DNA of 64,000 nucleotides from Entoloma clypeatum (lineage: Eukaryota > Basidiomycota > Agaricomycetes > Agaricales > Entolomataceae), in assembly GCA_963565915.1 (NCBI GenBank), contig OY751487.1, positions 2,480,001 through 2,544,000 of the forward strand, read 5' to 3'. Both the position numbers and the translations under genes were made by a program. The first letter of the stretch is position 1, and every line of letters begins with the position of its first letter. Of this stretch, positions 10,350-21,045 are shown piece after piece. The notes under the pieces were generated by a model, which saw nothing but the letters and a program-made list of their open reading frames with translations, ran no database searches and had not been told where the DNA came from.

Positions 10350-12035
10350 ATTCCTTTCATCCTGTTTCTTGTGCTTTTGATGTTCCGACTTGCGGACATC
10401 TTGTTTTTTGGGTGCAACTATTTGAAGCACCAAATGAACTTCACAAGTTCGTTAGCCAGTGGTCATGGCTTGACCACTCTGCTTCATTATGAAGCAAACA
10501 ATCTTGTCATTACATTCAGAGCACAATTTTGTGCTCTCGTTGTCAGTCAACACATGTTGTTGACTTTCACTACTCTTGCAACGTTGATGGCGACATTTTT
10601 GTTGCCGTCTCTTCTTCTCTCCTGTAACAGAGTCTTCTGTACTCTGTCTCTCTTTCTCATTGTCTCTTTGACGGTGAATATTTTGCTGTCGAGTATCATT
10701 CTCACCTGGGTTATGTTGAACCAGATGTTCATGTTTATTTCGATGATCTTGTTGTCATCAATAACGAACCTGTCATTCATTACTTGCAGTCTGACATGGT
10801 CTATATTGCTGGGCAATGAGATCTTTTCATCTCAAGGGTTATTAGAACCCTCTCAGCTACGATTTTCATGTGGGCAACAATTCTGTTGCCACAGTTTTTG
10901 TGAACTTTGGAAGTTCAGAGAACTTCCAGCCCATTTTGGGCTCTCGCCGTGCATTCGCAGTTGACGGCATCTTTCGGACCACAAATGTGGTGCCGATTCT
11001 TCTGTTGAGGGTAAAGGTACCCTTGGAACTCTTGTTTCCATTGATGGTGGTCACATTCTATGGGTTGGTTGGGATTTTGCAACCCATTCCGACCACCATG
11101 AAGGCTGTTGATCTGCCTTCGATAAAGGTCTTGGAATTTCCAGATCTTCTTTTGATGTTGACAGAACTTGTGTTCCGTCAAGACTATCTTTGTCTCTTTT
11201 GCAAACAGGACCTATGGAGTCTTTACTCCATATTTTGAGACAACTGTTGTTGTCTTCCTTCGCCGTTTTCAATTTGGCGATGATTTCCGGAGTCTCTTCA
11301 TTGACTCTGGAGGAGGTTATTTTAACCTCCGTTTCTTGATTCATATTAACGGAAATGTTCCTGTTCTCTTCTCTAGACTCTTTGAGAGAGTTGGAAGACT
11401 TAGAAGTCTTCCATTCTAGTCCATCGACTACATGTTGTGGACTTATTGAACTTTCAATTGAAGACTTAATAGTCTTCACTTCTTCACAATCCACTTTGGA
11501 GTGGTGGTCAACACCATCTCCGTGGTTCAGAAGTTGATGAGCTCATAAGCCTCATGGTTTCTTTCCGCAACAATATCTTGATGTTGCGCGGCTTCTTCAT
11601 TTGAAGACATAACTGTCTTCATATATCCATTCTGTTGAACGGAGTGATATTCTGAGTCACCTCTCCAACTGTTGAGAGGTTCAGATGGCTCGTGATGAGC
11701 CATTTCTCCACGCACGACATGATAAACATGTTGCAAACTTTCCGCATGGATGTTAGAAGGTTCTTCATGAGCCTTCAGGATGTTGGCATTCATTTTGGAA
11801 GACTTTGCAGCCTTCCTCTTCATCTTAAAGACATGCTCAACATGTCGGACCACTTCTCCATAGAGGTCCTTGTAATATGCTAGAGGTTTATGAGCCTCTA
11901 TAGGTGCATATGGCTTTGTGCACCTGTCCAACTCCATATTGAGTTCACAGACAAATGACCACTTGAAGTGCTCAATATACTCTCTATTGTCGCATAGTGT
12001 ATTGTGACCATACACCTCATTCACACTTGCGAGAG
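10350..12035. repeat. hairpin field, segment 2
   Basis: The field continues across the MITE with the same texture. Examples: GAGCACAA/2/TTGTGCTC at 10519-10536; AGTCAACA/5/TGTTGACT at 10545-10565; GGAGGTTA/3/TAACCTCC at 11312-11330; GGAAGACTT/2/AAGTCTTCC at 11393-11412; TGAAGACA/4/TGTCTTCA at 11602-11621. It runs into the LTR at 12036. The minus-strand open frame 11527-12069 (180 codons) crosses the LTR boundary and has no recognisable domain, so I do not call it a gene. Confidence 0.8.
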
Positions 12036-12437
12036 TGTTACGGACTCTACGGTATGAGGACCACATCATATCTTTTACTTATCGGCCCGACTCGGTGCCC
12101 TCTTATGAACTCACTATGTCTAATGTCTACTTTCGCAACCTTCGATTCCCAGTCTGACTCATTACATTACTTTGTCATCCCCTTTAGTATACCTCGCTCC
12201 CGCGCTGACTTGCTTTCTGCAGTCAGCTTACTCACTGTACATAGCCTTCCGCAGTCGCCTTACTCATGCGCACTGCCTTCCGCAGTACTGACTCATCTGC
12301 TACCGCCTATAGTCAGTACCTATATAAACCTCTTGTACTGTAGTAGATTCCTTAGATTTAGCAATCACTTTTCTCTTCGCCTTTCCACTTTTCTGCATAC
12401 TCTGCCTGAACCTTGGAACGGTTTGTTAAGCATAACA
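12036..12437 (+). repeat. 5' LTR of element C
   Basis: 402 bp, TGTTACGG...CATAACA. A TATATAAA box at 12321 lies about 33 bp before AGATTTAGCAA (12354-12364), the likely transcript start region. It is almost identical to 16908-17309. Confidence 0.9.
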
Positions 12438-12439
12438 AG

Positions 12440-12450
12440 TTGCTAAATCT
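12440..12450 (+). promoter_or_regulatory. putative self-priming primer-binding site, element C
   Basis: TTGCTAAATCT, three bases after the LTR, is the exact reverse complement of AGATTTAGCAA at 12354-12364, next to the predicted transcript start. The same 11-nt pair occurs in element G (47411-47421 with 47497-47507). This fits the Tf1/sushi mechanism, in which the 5' end of the RNA folds back and primes. Confidence 0.65.
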
Positions 12451-12719
12451 CGTTAGGTTCGCCCAGAGCGAAGAGAGCAACTACCAGACGAGTCAAGACA
12501 TTGCGCTTCTTTGAAGACTTCACCAGTAACCCATTCAGCACGCCAGAAGCCCAACAGGAGGAGCTAAGTCCTCCAGACAGTATCGATTTTACACTCATCC
12601 AGCAGTACATCAAATCGGAGATGCGTCGCATCCTACAGCAGGTGCTTGACGAAGAACTAGACAACGACGAGCATCGCCCCCACGGCGAGATAGCAGAGAG
12701 CATCAAAGGGTCCGATTAA
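12447..12719 (+). pseudogene. gag of element C, internal deletion
   Basis: The frame opens after TAA 12444-12446 and matches the N-terminal part of the G-element gag frame (RRVKTLRFFEDFTSNPF, then LDEELDNDEHRPHGEIAE). It then jumps straight to the gag C-terminus (GSD, stop 12717-12719). About 470 codons present in element G are missing, including capsid and both zinc knuckles. No ATG is seen at the start, as in element G. The copy cannot make particles itself. Confidence 0.75.
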
Positions 12720-12770
12720 ACGACGCTAAGTCGTGACCCTTATCTATTAAACGGACTTGCTTGCCTTGTA

Positions 12771-15700
12771 TGACTGCAGACAATAGAACCTATGTCATCC
12801 CTGCCAAGCGAGCCGCTGCGTCGACTAAGATTGTGAAGGGAGATAAACCTCTGAAAAGATGAGAGATCAGGCTGTTAGCTCAGCTCAAAACACGACAAGG
12901 ACCAAAGGTTATCCGACCTGAGGTTGACAGCGGATGTGAACGCACATGCATTCATCCCAGAATAGTACGCGAACAGAACCTCCCCACGCGAGGAATACCA
13001 CCCATAGCAATTCTAAATGCGGATGGATCACCAAATCGACAACAGAAAGCGAGCCAACTTGCCGAAGTCAAGCTGGATTTGGGAGCACATCAGGAAACCA
13101 TGGAAGCAATGGTACTAGACATTGGGAGGATGGACATGCTCTTGGGACATGACTGGTTGGTACACCACAACCCCACAATCAATTGGACAACCGGCGCGGT
13201 AACATTTAACCGGTGCCCAACAACATGTCAAACCAAACACTCGGATTTCAGGGTTAACCTTGATGGTCGCAAACACCGGGTTCGCATGGTTGAGGTGCGC
13301 GACAAAGATGCACCCAAAAAGTCGGATCAAAAATGGAAGCCTGGAGACCCTATTTTGGAAGCTGTCACTCCCACACCACCTCCCACAACCAAACGACCCT
13401 CATATGTTGAACAATTTGCTCATCTCTTTGAGAAGGAGAACTTTGATAAGATCCCAAAGGAGAGGGAATGGGACCATGGTATCGAACTTACACCGGACGC
13501 ACCAAAGGAACTAGGGGGAAATACATATCCTATGACACAAAAGGAACAAGAGGAATTGGACGCATTCATTGACGAGGGCCTAGCAACAGGAAAGATCCGC
13601 CCATCCAAATCCCCATATGCCTCCCCTTGCTTCTTCATCAACAAAAAGGATGGCTCCAAACGATTGGTACAAGATTACCGCATGGTCAATAAATTCACGG
13701 TCAAAGACAAGTTCCCACTCCCACGAATATCCGATCTCCTGGACGTACTGAAAGATGCGGTCTACTTCAATAAAATGGACATCATGTGGGGCTATAACAA
13801 CGTCCGGATTAAGGAGGGCGATGAATGGAAAGCTGCCTTCCTCACCAGTCGAGGATTGTTCGAACCATTGGTCATGTTTTTTGGTCTTTGCAACTCCCCG
13901 GGAACGTTCTCTGGAATGATGGCTAGTCTATTCCGGAACCAGATCCGCCGACGTATCTGCATGATCTACATGGATGACATCGTGGTTATCAGTAAAACCA
14001 AGGAAGAACTCGCGCGAAACACCAAAGAAATTCTACAGATCCTATCGGACAATGATTTGTTCCTAAAGGAGAAGAAGTGTTTATGGGAAGTAACAAAATG
14101 TCCTATATTGGGATATGTGGTTGGTGAGGGATGTGTCGAGATGGAAACTGAGAAGGTGGATACAATCCAAAACTGGCGAGCTCCCACATCAAAAAAGGAA
14201 GTTCAGAAGTTCCTTGGATTTGCCAACTTCTATCGACATTTTATTGAAGGGTACTCAAACATTGTGAAACCTCTCACTGCGCTCACAGGCGGTATGGCAT
14301 TTACTTGGGGACCAACAGAGCAACAAGCTTTTGAAGGTCTCATACGGGCAATTACATCAGCACCAGTCTTGGCATTACCAAAATCAGAGGGACAGTTCAG
14401 GGTTGAAACCAATGCATCGGGCTATGCAATTGGAGCAGTACTCTCTCAGAAGCAAGATGACAAATGGCACCCCATCGTGTTCTTGTCGCGGACCATGTCC
14501 GCGGCCGAACAGAATTACGAGATATACGACAAGGAACTCCTGGCGGTCATGGAAGCATTAAAAGATTGGAGACACTATCTGCTCGAAGCCAGGGAGCGTT
14601 TCGAAATCTTGACCGATCACAAGAACCTGGAATATTTCCGTCATCCTCAGGACCTGAATCAACGACAGTGACGCTGGAAAATGAAGTTACAAGACTATGA
14701 CTTTGAATTATGGCATGTACCTGGCAAGACCAATGCAAAAGCGGACATCCTGTCGTGTTTACCCTGGTATGAAGCGGAACTTGAACCACAAGACAGTGAC
14801 CAAATGCTCAAGGAGGGACTATTCTTGAAACGGTTGGAATCAGAAGATGTGGTACAAATGGAGATGTTCACGGAGAAACAATTCTTTGAAGGGGGTGAAA
14901 CATCTGATTCCATAAAATTGGAAACGTCATGACCATCAAAAATCCATGGATCGCATGCATCAAGGGTTCAAACCGCATGGAGACAGAAGTAGCCCAGGGT
15001 CTAAAGAAGAATCCTCATTGGTATCAACAGGAAAACGGCATCACATATGCAGGTGAACGAGTCTATGTTCCACCAGACCCACAACTGCATCAAGAACTGA
15101 TGTTTGAATCACACAATGCACCAGTAGCTGGACATCCAGGACAATATCGGACACATGAACTCCTCACTCGTACCTACTGGTGGCCTACTATCCTGCATGA
15201 CGTGAAGAAGTATGTAAAGGGTTGTGACACCTGTCAACGCAACAAGATCAACAGACAGAAATGACACGCTCCGCTACATCCCCATGCAGCACCAAGTCAT
15301 CCATGGGAGGACATAGGGATTGACGTTGTGGGACCAATACCAGAGTCTGATGGAAAGAATGCGATTCTGGTCATCACAGATAGACATTCGAAGATGCTCC
15401 ATCTCATTCCGACAACCGTGGAATTATCAGCTGAGGGATTAGCCAAGATCTATTGGGATCAGATATGGAAGCTTCATGTGATCCCCAAGAAGATCATCAG
15501 TGATAGGGGACCACAGTTCGCTGCGAAGTTCATGGAGATACTCTGCCGCATGCTAGGGATCAAAAGGAACCTGTCCACCGCATACCACCCACAGACTGAT
15601 GGACAGGCCGAGCGATTGCATCAGGAAATGGAAGCGTTCTTACGGAACTTTGTCAACCATCTACAGGATGATTGGGCTGAGTGGATCGCAATCGCAGAGT

Positions 15701-16368
15701 TCCAGTACAATAACAAAGAACATCAGGCCACGAAGCACACCCCGTTCTACCTCAACTATGGTTTACATCCTTGGAAGGGAGAACTCGTGTTAGAAGATAC
15801 CAACCTGGCTGCCAATGACTTCTTGAAAAAACTCAAACAGGCACGAGAAGAAGCCAATGCAGCACTGAAACAAGCACAGGATCAGATGAAGAAGACAGTT
15901 GATACACGGTGAAGTCCGTCTTGGAACTACCACATCGGGGACAAGGTGTGGCTGGAAGGGACTAACATCAGGACCAATTGCCCCTCAAAGAAACTTGATG
16001 CACTCTGACATGGACCATTCAAAGTCCTAGAAAAGAAAGGAGCCAGCGCGTACCTTCTTGATCTTCCGAAGACTTGGAAGATGATTCACCCTGTGTTCAA
16101 CAAGACCCTGTTGTCACCATATGAAACTCTGAAGTACGCCATCCAGAAAAAGAAACCAGCCCCTGATCCGATCATCGTCGAAGGACGAGAAGAGTACCAT
16201 GTGTCTACGATCCTAGACTCTCGAAAGTTCTGCGGAAAGATCCAGTACCTCGTCCAGTGGGAAGGATATGGCCCAGAAGAGAACACATGGGAACCTCGAG
16301 CTAATGTTCAGAACGCTCAGGATTTGATCCGTGATTTCCATCAGCAGAACCCGTCTCGTCCACGATAA
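12771..16368 (+). pseudogene. pol of element C (protease, RT, RNase H, integrase, chromodomain)
   Basis: An ATG at 12771 lies about 50 nt after the gag stop. Domains in order: aspartic protease ([11 protein letters not shown]), RT with YMDD at 13967-13978, RNase H with TDHKNLEYF, integrase zinc finger ([10 protein letters not shown]) and catalytic core ([25 protein letters not shown]), then GPF and chromodomain ([10 protein letters not shown] ... YLVQWEGYG) to 16368. Stops: TGA at 12859-12861, 14669-14671, 15262-15264, 15910-15912 and 16006-16008, plus a frameshift near 14920. Most stops sit where relatives have CGA, so they look like CpG C-to-T changes. In element G the same protein is almost fully open. 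Confidence 0.9.
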
Positions 16369-16501
16369 AAGACGAGTTCTCAAAACCCATGGCAGTATTG
16401 ACCTCATCAGTCAACCACACACCGAGTTCCCCGCTCTAGTCTTTTCCCTGCCCAATATAGCCACCCCATTCTTCTTTTATCTCTCAACCATCCTCACCGC
16501 C

Positions 16502-16873
16502 ATGTCAAACACCATCGTTACCTCCACCTCCACCACTGACATCAACCCCGCCATTGCTGCCCTTATGAACAAAGCGCTCTCCATGAGAGACCAAATCCAT
16601 GCCCTCGAAACTTCCCTCGCCGACCTCCTTCATCGCCAGATGAATATCCGACTTCATTCGTTGTCCAACCTCCCCGTCGCCCCGACTCCCGAAGAGAAAC
16701 AAATCCTCGGGAACTACACCAGCACCCTCGTCATCAAGAATCGACATATTCGGCTGGCCATCAAAGGCCTTGAACTTGCCGTAGCCATCAATGAGGAGTT
16801 GATATATGATTGGAGCCTCAAGGAGAGTCCGAACTGGTCCGATCCCGGCAACAACGAGGGATGGGGACAGTGA
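16502..16873 (+). CDS. conserved third ORF of C/G-family Ty3, about 123 aa, unknown function
   Basis: An open frame of 123 codons lies between the end of pol and the 3' LTR, on the same strand, starting at ATG 16502. The protein has a Thr/Ser-rich start, a long helical middle (MRDQIHALETSLADLLHRQ), a conserved PVAPTPEEKQILGNYT segment, a second helix (LAIKGLELAVAINEEL) and a Trp-rich end (WSLKESPNW ... GWGQ). No signal peptide or membrane segment is evident. It recurs at 41626-41988 (open) and 36111-36483 (one frameshift). Between the two open copies most codon differences I compared are at third positions, which suggests selection on the protein. It is open here although pol has five stops. 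I do not recognise the family; a coiled-coil particle or accessory protein is a guess. Confidence 0.65.
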   Translation: MSNTIVTSTSTTDINPAIAALMNKALSMRDQIHALETSLADLLHRQMNIRLHSLSNLPVAPTPEEKQILGNYTSTLVIKNRHIRLAIKGLELAVAINEELIYDWSLKESPNWSDPGNNEGWGQ

Positions 16874-16907
16874 CTCTGTGAGGACACAGAGCTTGGAGGG
16901 GGGAACA

Positions 16908-17309
16908 TGTTACGGACTCTACGGTATCAGGACCACGTCATATCTTTTACTTATCGGACCGACTCGGCGCCCTCTTACGAACTCACTATGTCTAATGTCT
17001 ACTTTCGCAACCTTCGATTCCCAGTCTGACTCATTACATTACTTTGTCATCCCCTTTAGTATACCTCGCTCCCGCGCTGACTTGCTTTCTGCAGTCAGCT
17101 TACTCACTGTACATAGCCTTCCGCAGTCGCCTTACTCATGCGCACTGCCTTCCGCAGTACTGACTCATCTGCTACCGCCTATAGTCAGTACCTATATAAA
17201 CCTCTTGTACTGTAGTAGATTCCTTAGATTTAGCAATCACTTTTCTCTTCGCCTTTCCACTTTCCTGCATACTCTGCCCGAACCTTGGAACGGTTTGTTA
17301 AGCATAACA
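16908..17309 (+). repeat. 3' LTR of element C
   Basis: 402 bp, preceded by a purine-rich tract (GGAGGGGGGAACA, the expected polypurine primer) and followed by the duplication GAGAG. Confidence 0.9.
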
Positions 17310-17314
17310 GAGAG

Positions 17315-17556
17315 TGAATCTATGAGCTTCATAGCTCATACACTTGAGACGGTCATTATTGATAACTGTCAGAACGATGGACCATAGTTCCATCTCGAAA
17401 TCCATGATTAACCTGTGGTCCAGCCATGGCATCTCCTTCGCAACTCCGCGAGTGGTATCTCAATACCGAATTCTCGGTTTGACATGTGTTGACTGCAATG
17501 AGGCAGTCAAGTCCACCCTAGTAGACTTTGCTACATGTAATGTAGTACTTGCAGAA
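17315..17556. repeat. hairpin field, segment 3
   Basis: The field continues after element C: TGAGCT/4/AGCTCA at 17323-17338, GATGGA/7/TCCATC near 17374, TGACTGC/6/GCAGTCA at 17490-17509, CTACAT/3/ATGTAG near 17531. It ends at the TA used by Tc1 element T1. Confidence 0.75.
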
Positions 17557-17558
17557 TA

Positions 17559-19139
17559 CAGTGCCTCACAAAACTGATTCAATGTTTGCTACTTTGTGAA
17601 TACCTTCAAAATAACTTTGCAAATAATACCAATCAAAAGAAGGTATTGGTACCTGGTTAAAAGCCCTGCTTCAGGACTCTCGGAATCTGCAATAATTACG
17701 TAATTCCCATAAGAAATGATCAATATATGATCAAATTACTCCAGGGACTCATTGAATCAGTTTTGTGAGTATGTACAATAGATACAGTATTTTATACTTT
17801 AGTACTTGGTATTACCCCCCTTAGCTTTGATTACTGCCTCTACCCTTCTTGGCATACTTTCTATCAGATTTTGACACACTTCTGGCTCTATATTATTCCA
17901 CACCTCTGCTGCTCTGTCCCAAATCTCCCAGACTCCCTTGGGTGGTGTTGGATATTCATTCAACTTCCTTTTAATATGAACCCAGAGGTGTTCAATAGGA
18001 TTGAGGTCTGGGGACTGTGCAGGCCAATCCAGCAGAGCAATATTCTTGCTGTCCATCCATTTTTTGGCCTTCTTGGAGGTGTGCTTGGGGTCATTGTCCT
18101 GCTGAAAAATGATCTCCTCTTCAGAGATTCCACTCTCCTCCATGCTGGGCAGCAAATTGTCCTCCAAAATGGACACATACTGATCAGCATCCATCCTCCC
18201 CACAAGTCTCCCCACACCTTCCCAACCCATACAACCCCAAACCATAATATTTCCTCCCCCAAACTTGACTGTGCCCTGAACCTCTCTTTCAATAAGCCCC
18301 TCACCCTTCTTTTTCCAGACCCATTCCTTGCCATCTGACCCAAACCTGTTGATTTTGGTCTCATCTGGCCAAATGACCCTCTTCCAGTCCTCCACTGTCC
18401 ATTCCCTGTGCTTCATAGCAAATGCCAACCGCCTCTTCCGATGTATGGCCTTTAAGAAAGGTCTTTTCTTCTTTGTTACAGCCTTGAATTCATGTTTTCT
18501 GAGAACCCTTCTCACAGTTTCTGGGGAGACAGGATTGGAGATGACAGTGTTAATGTGTTTGGTAGCCTGCACAGCATTGGAGGCTCTCCCTGAGGTGATT
18601 TGTGAAAGTATGTTTCGTGTGTTGGTGGGAGAAAGCTTGGATGGACGGAAGATTCTGAAGCACTCTGGAGACAGTTGGTTGGCTGACACCCAGGTTAGAG
18701 GCAATATGACGAGTGGAGTGACCATTGGAGGTCAGAGAAAGAATGTTTTCCTTGTGGGAAGAGGAGATAGGGCGCATGATTAATTATGGAGGCTGTTGAG
18801 GTTGGATTCTTCTTATACAACTTTCCTTGACAACCCATCAGAGTTCTATTCAAGTTCCATCAGTAAGTCATGACAACTGGTTACCATACAACCAGTGAAG
18901 CATTTGATTCTGATAATTGCCATAGATACTCACAAAACTGATTTAATGAGTTGCTGATTTAATTTAATCATATCTCCATGGATTCTGATCTAAATCATAT
19001 GATTCCTTTATATTCTGAAAGCCCTGAAGTAGGGCTTTCAATTATATACCAAAGGTTTAATTCAATTGGTATTCTTTGCAGAGTTATCTTGAAGGTATTC
19101 AAAAAGCAACAAACATTGAATCAGTTTTGTGAGGCACTG
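17559..19139 (-). mobile_element. Tc1/mariner element T1
   Basis: 1581 bp between TA duplications (17557-17558 and 19140-19141). The outer 30 bp of each end (CAGTGCCTCACAAAACTGAT...) are perfect inverted repeats inside terminal repeats of about 220 bp. An inner copy of the site lies near 17749-17776 and another near 18925-18950, each inverted relative to the outer site of its end. This resembles the two-site IR/DR ends of several Tc1-like elements, but in the opposite inner orientation. It is nearly identical to T2 (29050-30630), so both moved recently. Confidence 0.93.
17799..18777 (-). pseudogene. Tc1-type DD34E transposase of T1, frameshifted
   Basis: The N-terminal helix-turn-helix (HSTRHIASNLGVSQPTVSRVL) is at 18550-18777. 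The rest is in another frame, 17799 to about 18650: second HTH region (SPETVRRVLRKHEF) and catalytic WPDETK. The second Asp is in FQQDNDPKHTSK and the Glu in SPDLNPIEHLW, with exactly 34 residues between them. Against T3 this copy lacks 29 bp near 18647, which removes the GRPSK-type linker motif and shifts the frame. It also lacks 9 bp (three residues) near 18200. T2 has the same two deletions. Not functional as it stands; the catalytic half is otherwise intact. Confidence 0.9.
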
Positions 19140-19141
19140 TA

Positions 19142-19680
19142 TGTAGACGAGGTCTTCAGTTGGTGACAACTGGACCTCAAGTCATTTGAGAGGCTTTTCA
19201 ATGTGTTCGACACGACGGAATGGCTCGGAAATGAGCCATTTCCATATGAGGAAATGCCAGCTGGCAGTAAAGGTGCCAGCTCATCCTGAAAAAGAGAGCT
19301 CTGAGTGAACTCCTGGAGGCCAGACAACTCAAAAGAGGCCATAAGCTGTGTGTAGGTGACACAGCTAGGCACTAAGCAAAAGAGGAGGCTTCAAAGTAAA
19401 GCCTCTGGGCCAGATGGGGTTGGTGCAGCTAGGGAGCTGATAGCAATGGGGGTGTTCCCCTGTAGCAGTTGATAGCAGTTAAGGATAGCTTAAAAAATGT
19501 AACAAGAGTTACAGGAAAAGCCCTCAATCTCACAGAACAAGGTAAGCTTGACCAAAATCTGGTATTGGCTGTACAATGTCATGTGAGGTAAAAGGCTTTC
19601 TTTACATAAGCGGCTGTGCTCAGCCTAATATGGTAACTCCAATGACCAACTGATGGTCATGCCAATCCCACTTGTTACAC
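19142..19680. repeat. hairpin field, segment 4 (end)
   Basis: After T1: a compound stem around CAGTTG/4/CAACTG near 19160; ATGGCTC/6/GAGCCAT at 19220-19239; CATTTCC/6/GGAAATG next to it; AGCTGGCA/7/TGCCAGCT at 19259-19281; GCTGTGT/7/ACACAGC near 19347; ATGACCA/5/TGGTCAT at 19642-19660. Hairpin density falls after about 19430 and I see none after 19680. Confidence 0.7.
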
Positions 19681-19854
19681 CATGGCACCACGAGTTCCAA
19701 AAATAAGTCTTAATATATGTAGAGATATTTAGAAGCTATTAGTAAGTATATATACAGTTAGATACATGATCTATGTATGGTAGGAAGTCTGTACTCCAGA
19801 ATGATACATCAAAACACACTGTAAATCATGATAAATAGTGCATCATGGGTTCCA
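19681..19854. other. no recognised feature
   Basis: AT-rich intergenic sequence. I see no gene, terminal repeat or clear hairpin. Confidence 0.5.
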
Positions 19855-20580
19855 TCAAACACAAAAACCAGTATGTTCTGACTTCCTCCCTTCCACAACC
19901 CCTGTAAACTACATGTAATATATATATACTACTGAACCATTGGACATGAACCTATTGAGACCATTCAAATAAAATTCAAGGACTCAATAAGGTCAATATA
20001 AGTAAAATAGGTCGAAAATTTGACCAAAAAATTTTATTTCAGCTTTGGATTCTCCACATTCAGGGGATCTCATCACACATTTGTTTTTCAAATTTGGTTC
20101 ATTCCTTGGGAAGATATAACACTTTCACTGAAATCTGCACATTTCATTATTTCTATCTTATCTAGACATCTATAAATTATACAAGGTGTTTCAGAACGTG
20201 AATACATATCTATTGATGAGTTCTATCACCTCCAACTATTATTAGATCTTGAGCAAGGCACTGCATGCGCCTGCGTGATGCATTTTGTGCATTGTTTACC
20301 ATTATTTGGTGTAGAGCATGGCACCTCTATAACACAAAATCCATGGCATCATTCCATGAAATAAATACATATTTACTGACATATGATACTCTACTACATA
20401 ATTGATATAGTATGCAAGATTCATTCCTGCTGTGTAGCCATAATAAGGAGAAGTGCGATGTTTTTTGAGTTTGTTGACATGTATTGATGTGCACGTGATG
20501 CGCGTCATCCAATGTTGAAACGACACATCCACCCATTGCTGACTTTGCAATGAGGGGCACATATACTGAAAAGACCATAA
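19855..20580 (+). repeat. dispersed repeat R, copy 1 (uninterrupted)
   Basis: About 720 bp matching 60536-61055 plus 62679-62875 (CTTCCTCCCTTCCACAACC ... AAAATAGGTCGAAAATTTGACC ... GCGATGTTTTTTGAGTTTG ... CATCCACCCATTGCT). In the second copy Tc1 element T3 sits at a TA; here the same place reads GACATATGATACTCT, the empty site. No coding frame and no termini that I can define. Confidence 0.7.
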
Positions 20581-20865
20581 TATATTTATAGATTTTATTG
20601 ATAACCTGTCTACTTGTGATTGAGGAGGGAGGGAGCGCGTGCACACACCTTTGTCAAATTTGGGTGGTTTTGCCTATTTGGGAAGTGGGAAAGTCATAGT
20701 GTGAGGGGACAAAATATATTGGCTTTGTGGCTCAGTTTGTTAGATATTCAAAAAAATCTTATGTACTGTAGAGGTCATGAATTCAATTTTTGCAAGTGGC
20801 ACAAATTTTGCACATTGCTGTTTCGTGATGCTGATTTCCATTTCTCAGATTGTTCCGTGGAAAAG
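20581..20865. other. no recognised feature
   Basis: Short open frames only, with no domain or repeat I recognise. Confidence 0.4.
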
Positions 20866-21045
20866 ACTGGTTTAAACCTGTTCTAACCGGTCTTTGGCCA
20901 GTCCATAAAATTCTAAGTTTGAAGAGAACCAAGGACTGGTTGTGATCCGAAACCTTGAAGACCAAGACCAGTGGTCCGGTCTTTCACCAGTCCAGTTTGG
21001 TTCAGTCTCAGTCTAAATTCACTTTTGAAGGACTGGACTTCAAAC
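20866..21045 (+). mobile_element. hAT-type MITE fragment, family 1-like
   Basis: Contains the family's GACTGGTTTAAACC and CAGTCCAGTTTGGTTCAGTC motifs and ends TTCAAACCACTA next to a pol fragment. No 5' terminus was found. Confidence 0.5.

Larger units (their letters stand above)
12036..17309 (+). mobile_element. Ty3-type LTR retrotransposon 'C', full-length but inactive
   Basis: 5274 bp with 402-bp LTRs at both ends. It is flanked by the 5-bp duplication GAGAG (12031-12035 and 17310-17314), so the insertion boundaries are certain. Gag is largely deleted; pol carries stops and a frameshift; the third ORF is open. It interrupts the hairpin field, which resumes at 17315. Confidence 0.95.

Noticed and set aside
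11527..12069. 180-codon minus-strand open frame
   Set aside because: It crosses the LTR boundary at 12036, lies in hairpin-rich sequence and shows no domain.
8203..19680. CRISPR or tandem-satellite explanation for the hairpin field
   Set aside because: Stem sequences differ from hairpin to hairpin and no repeat unit or constant spacer length exists.
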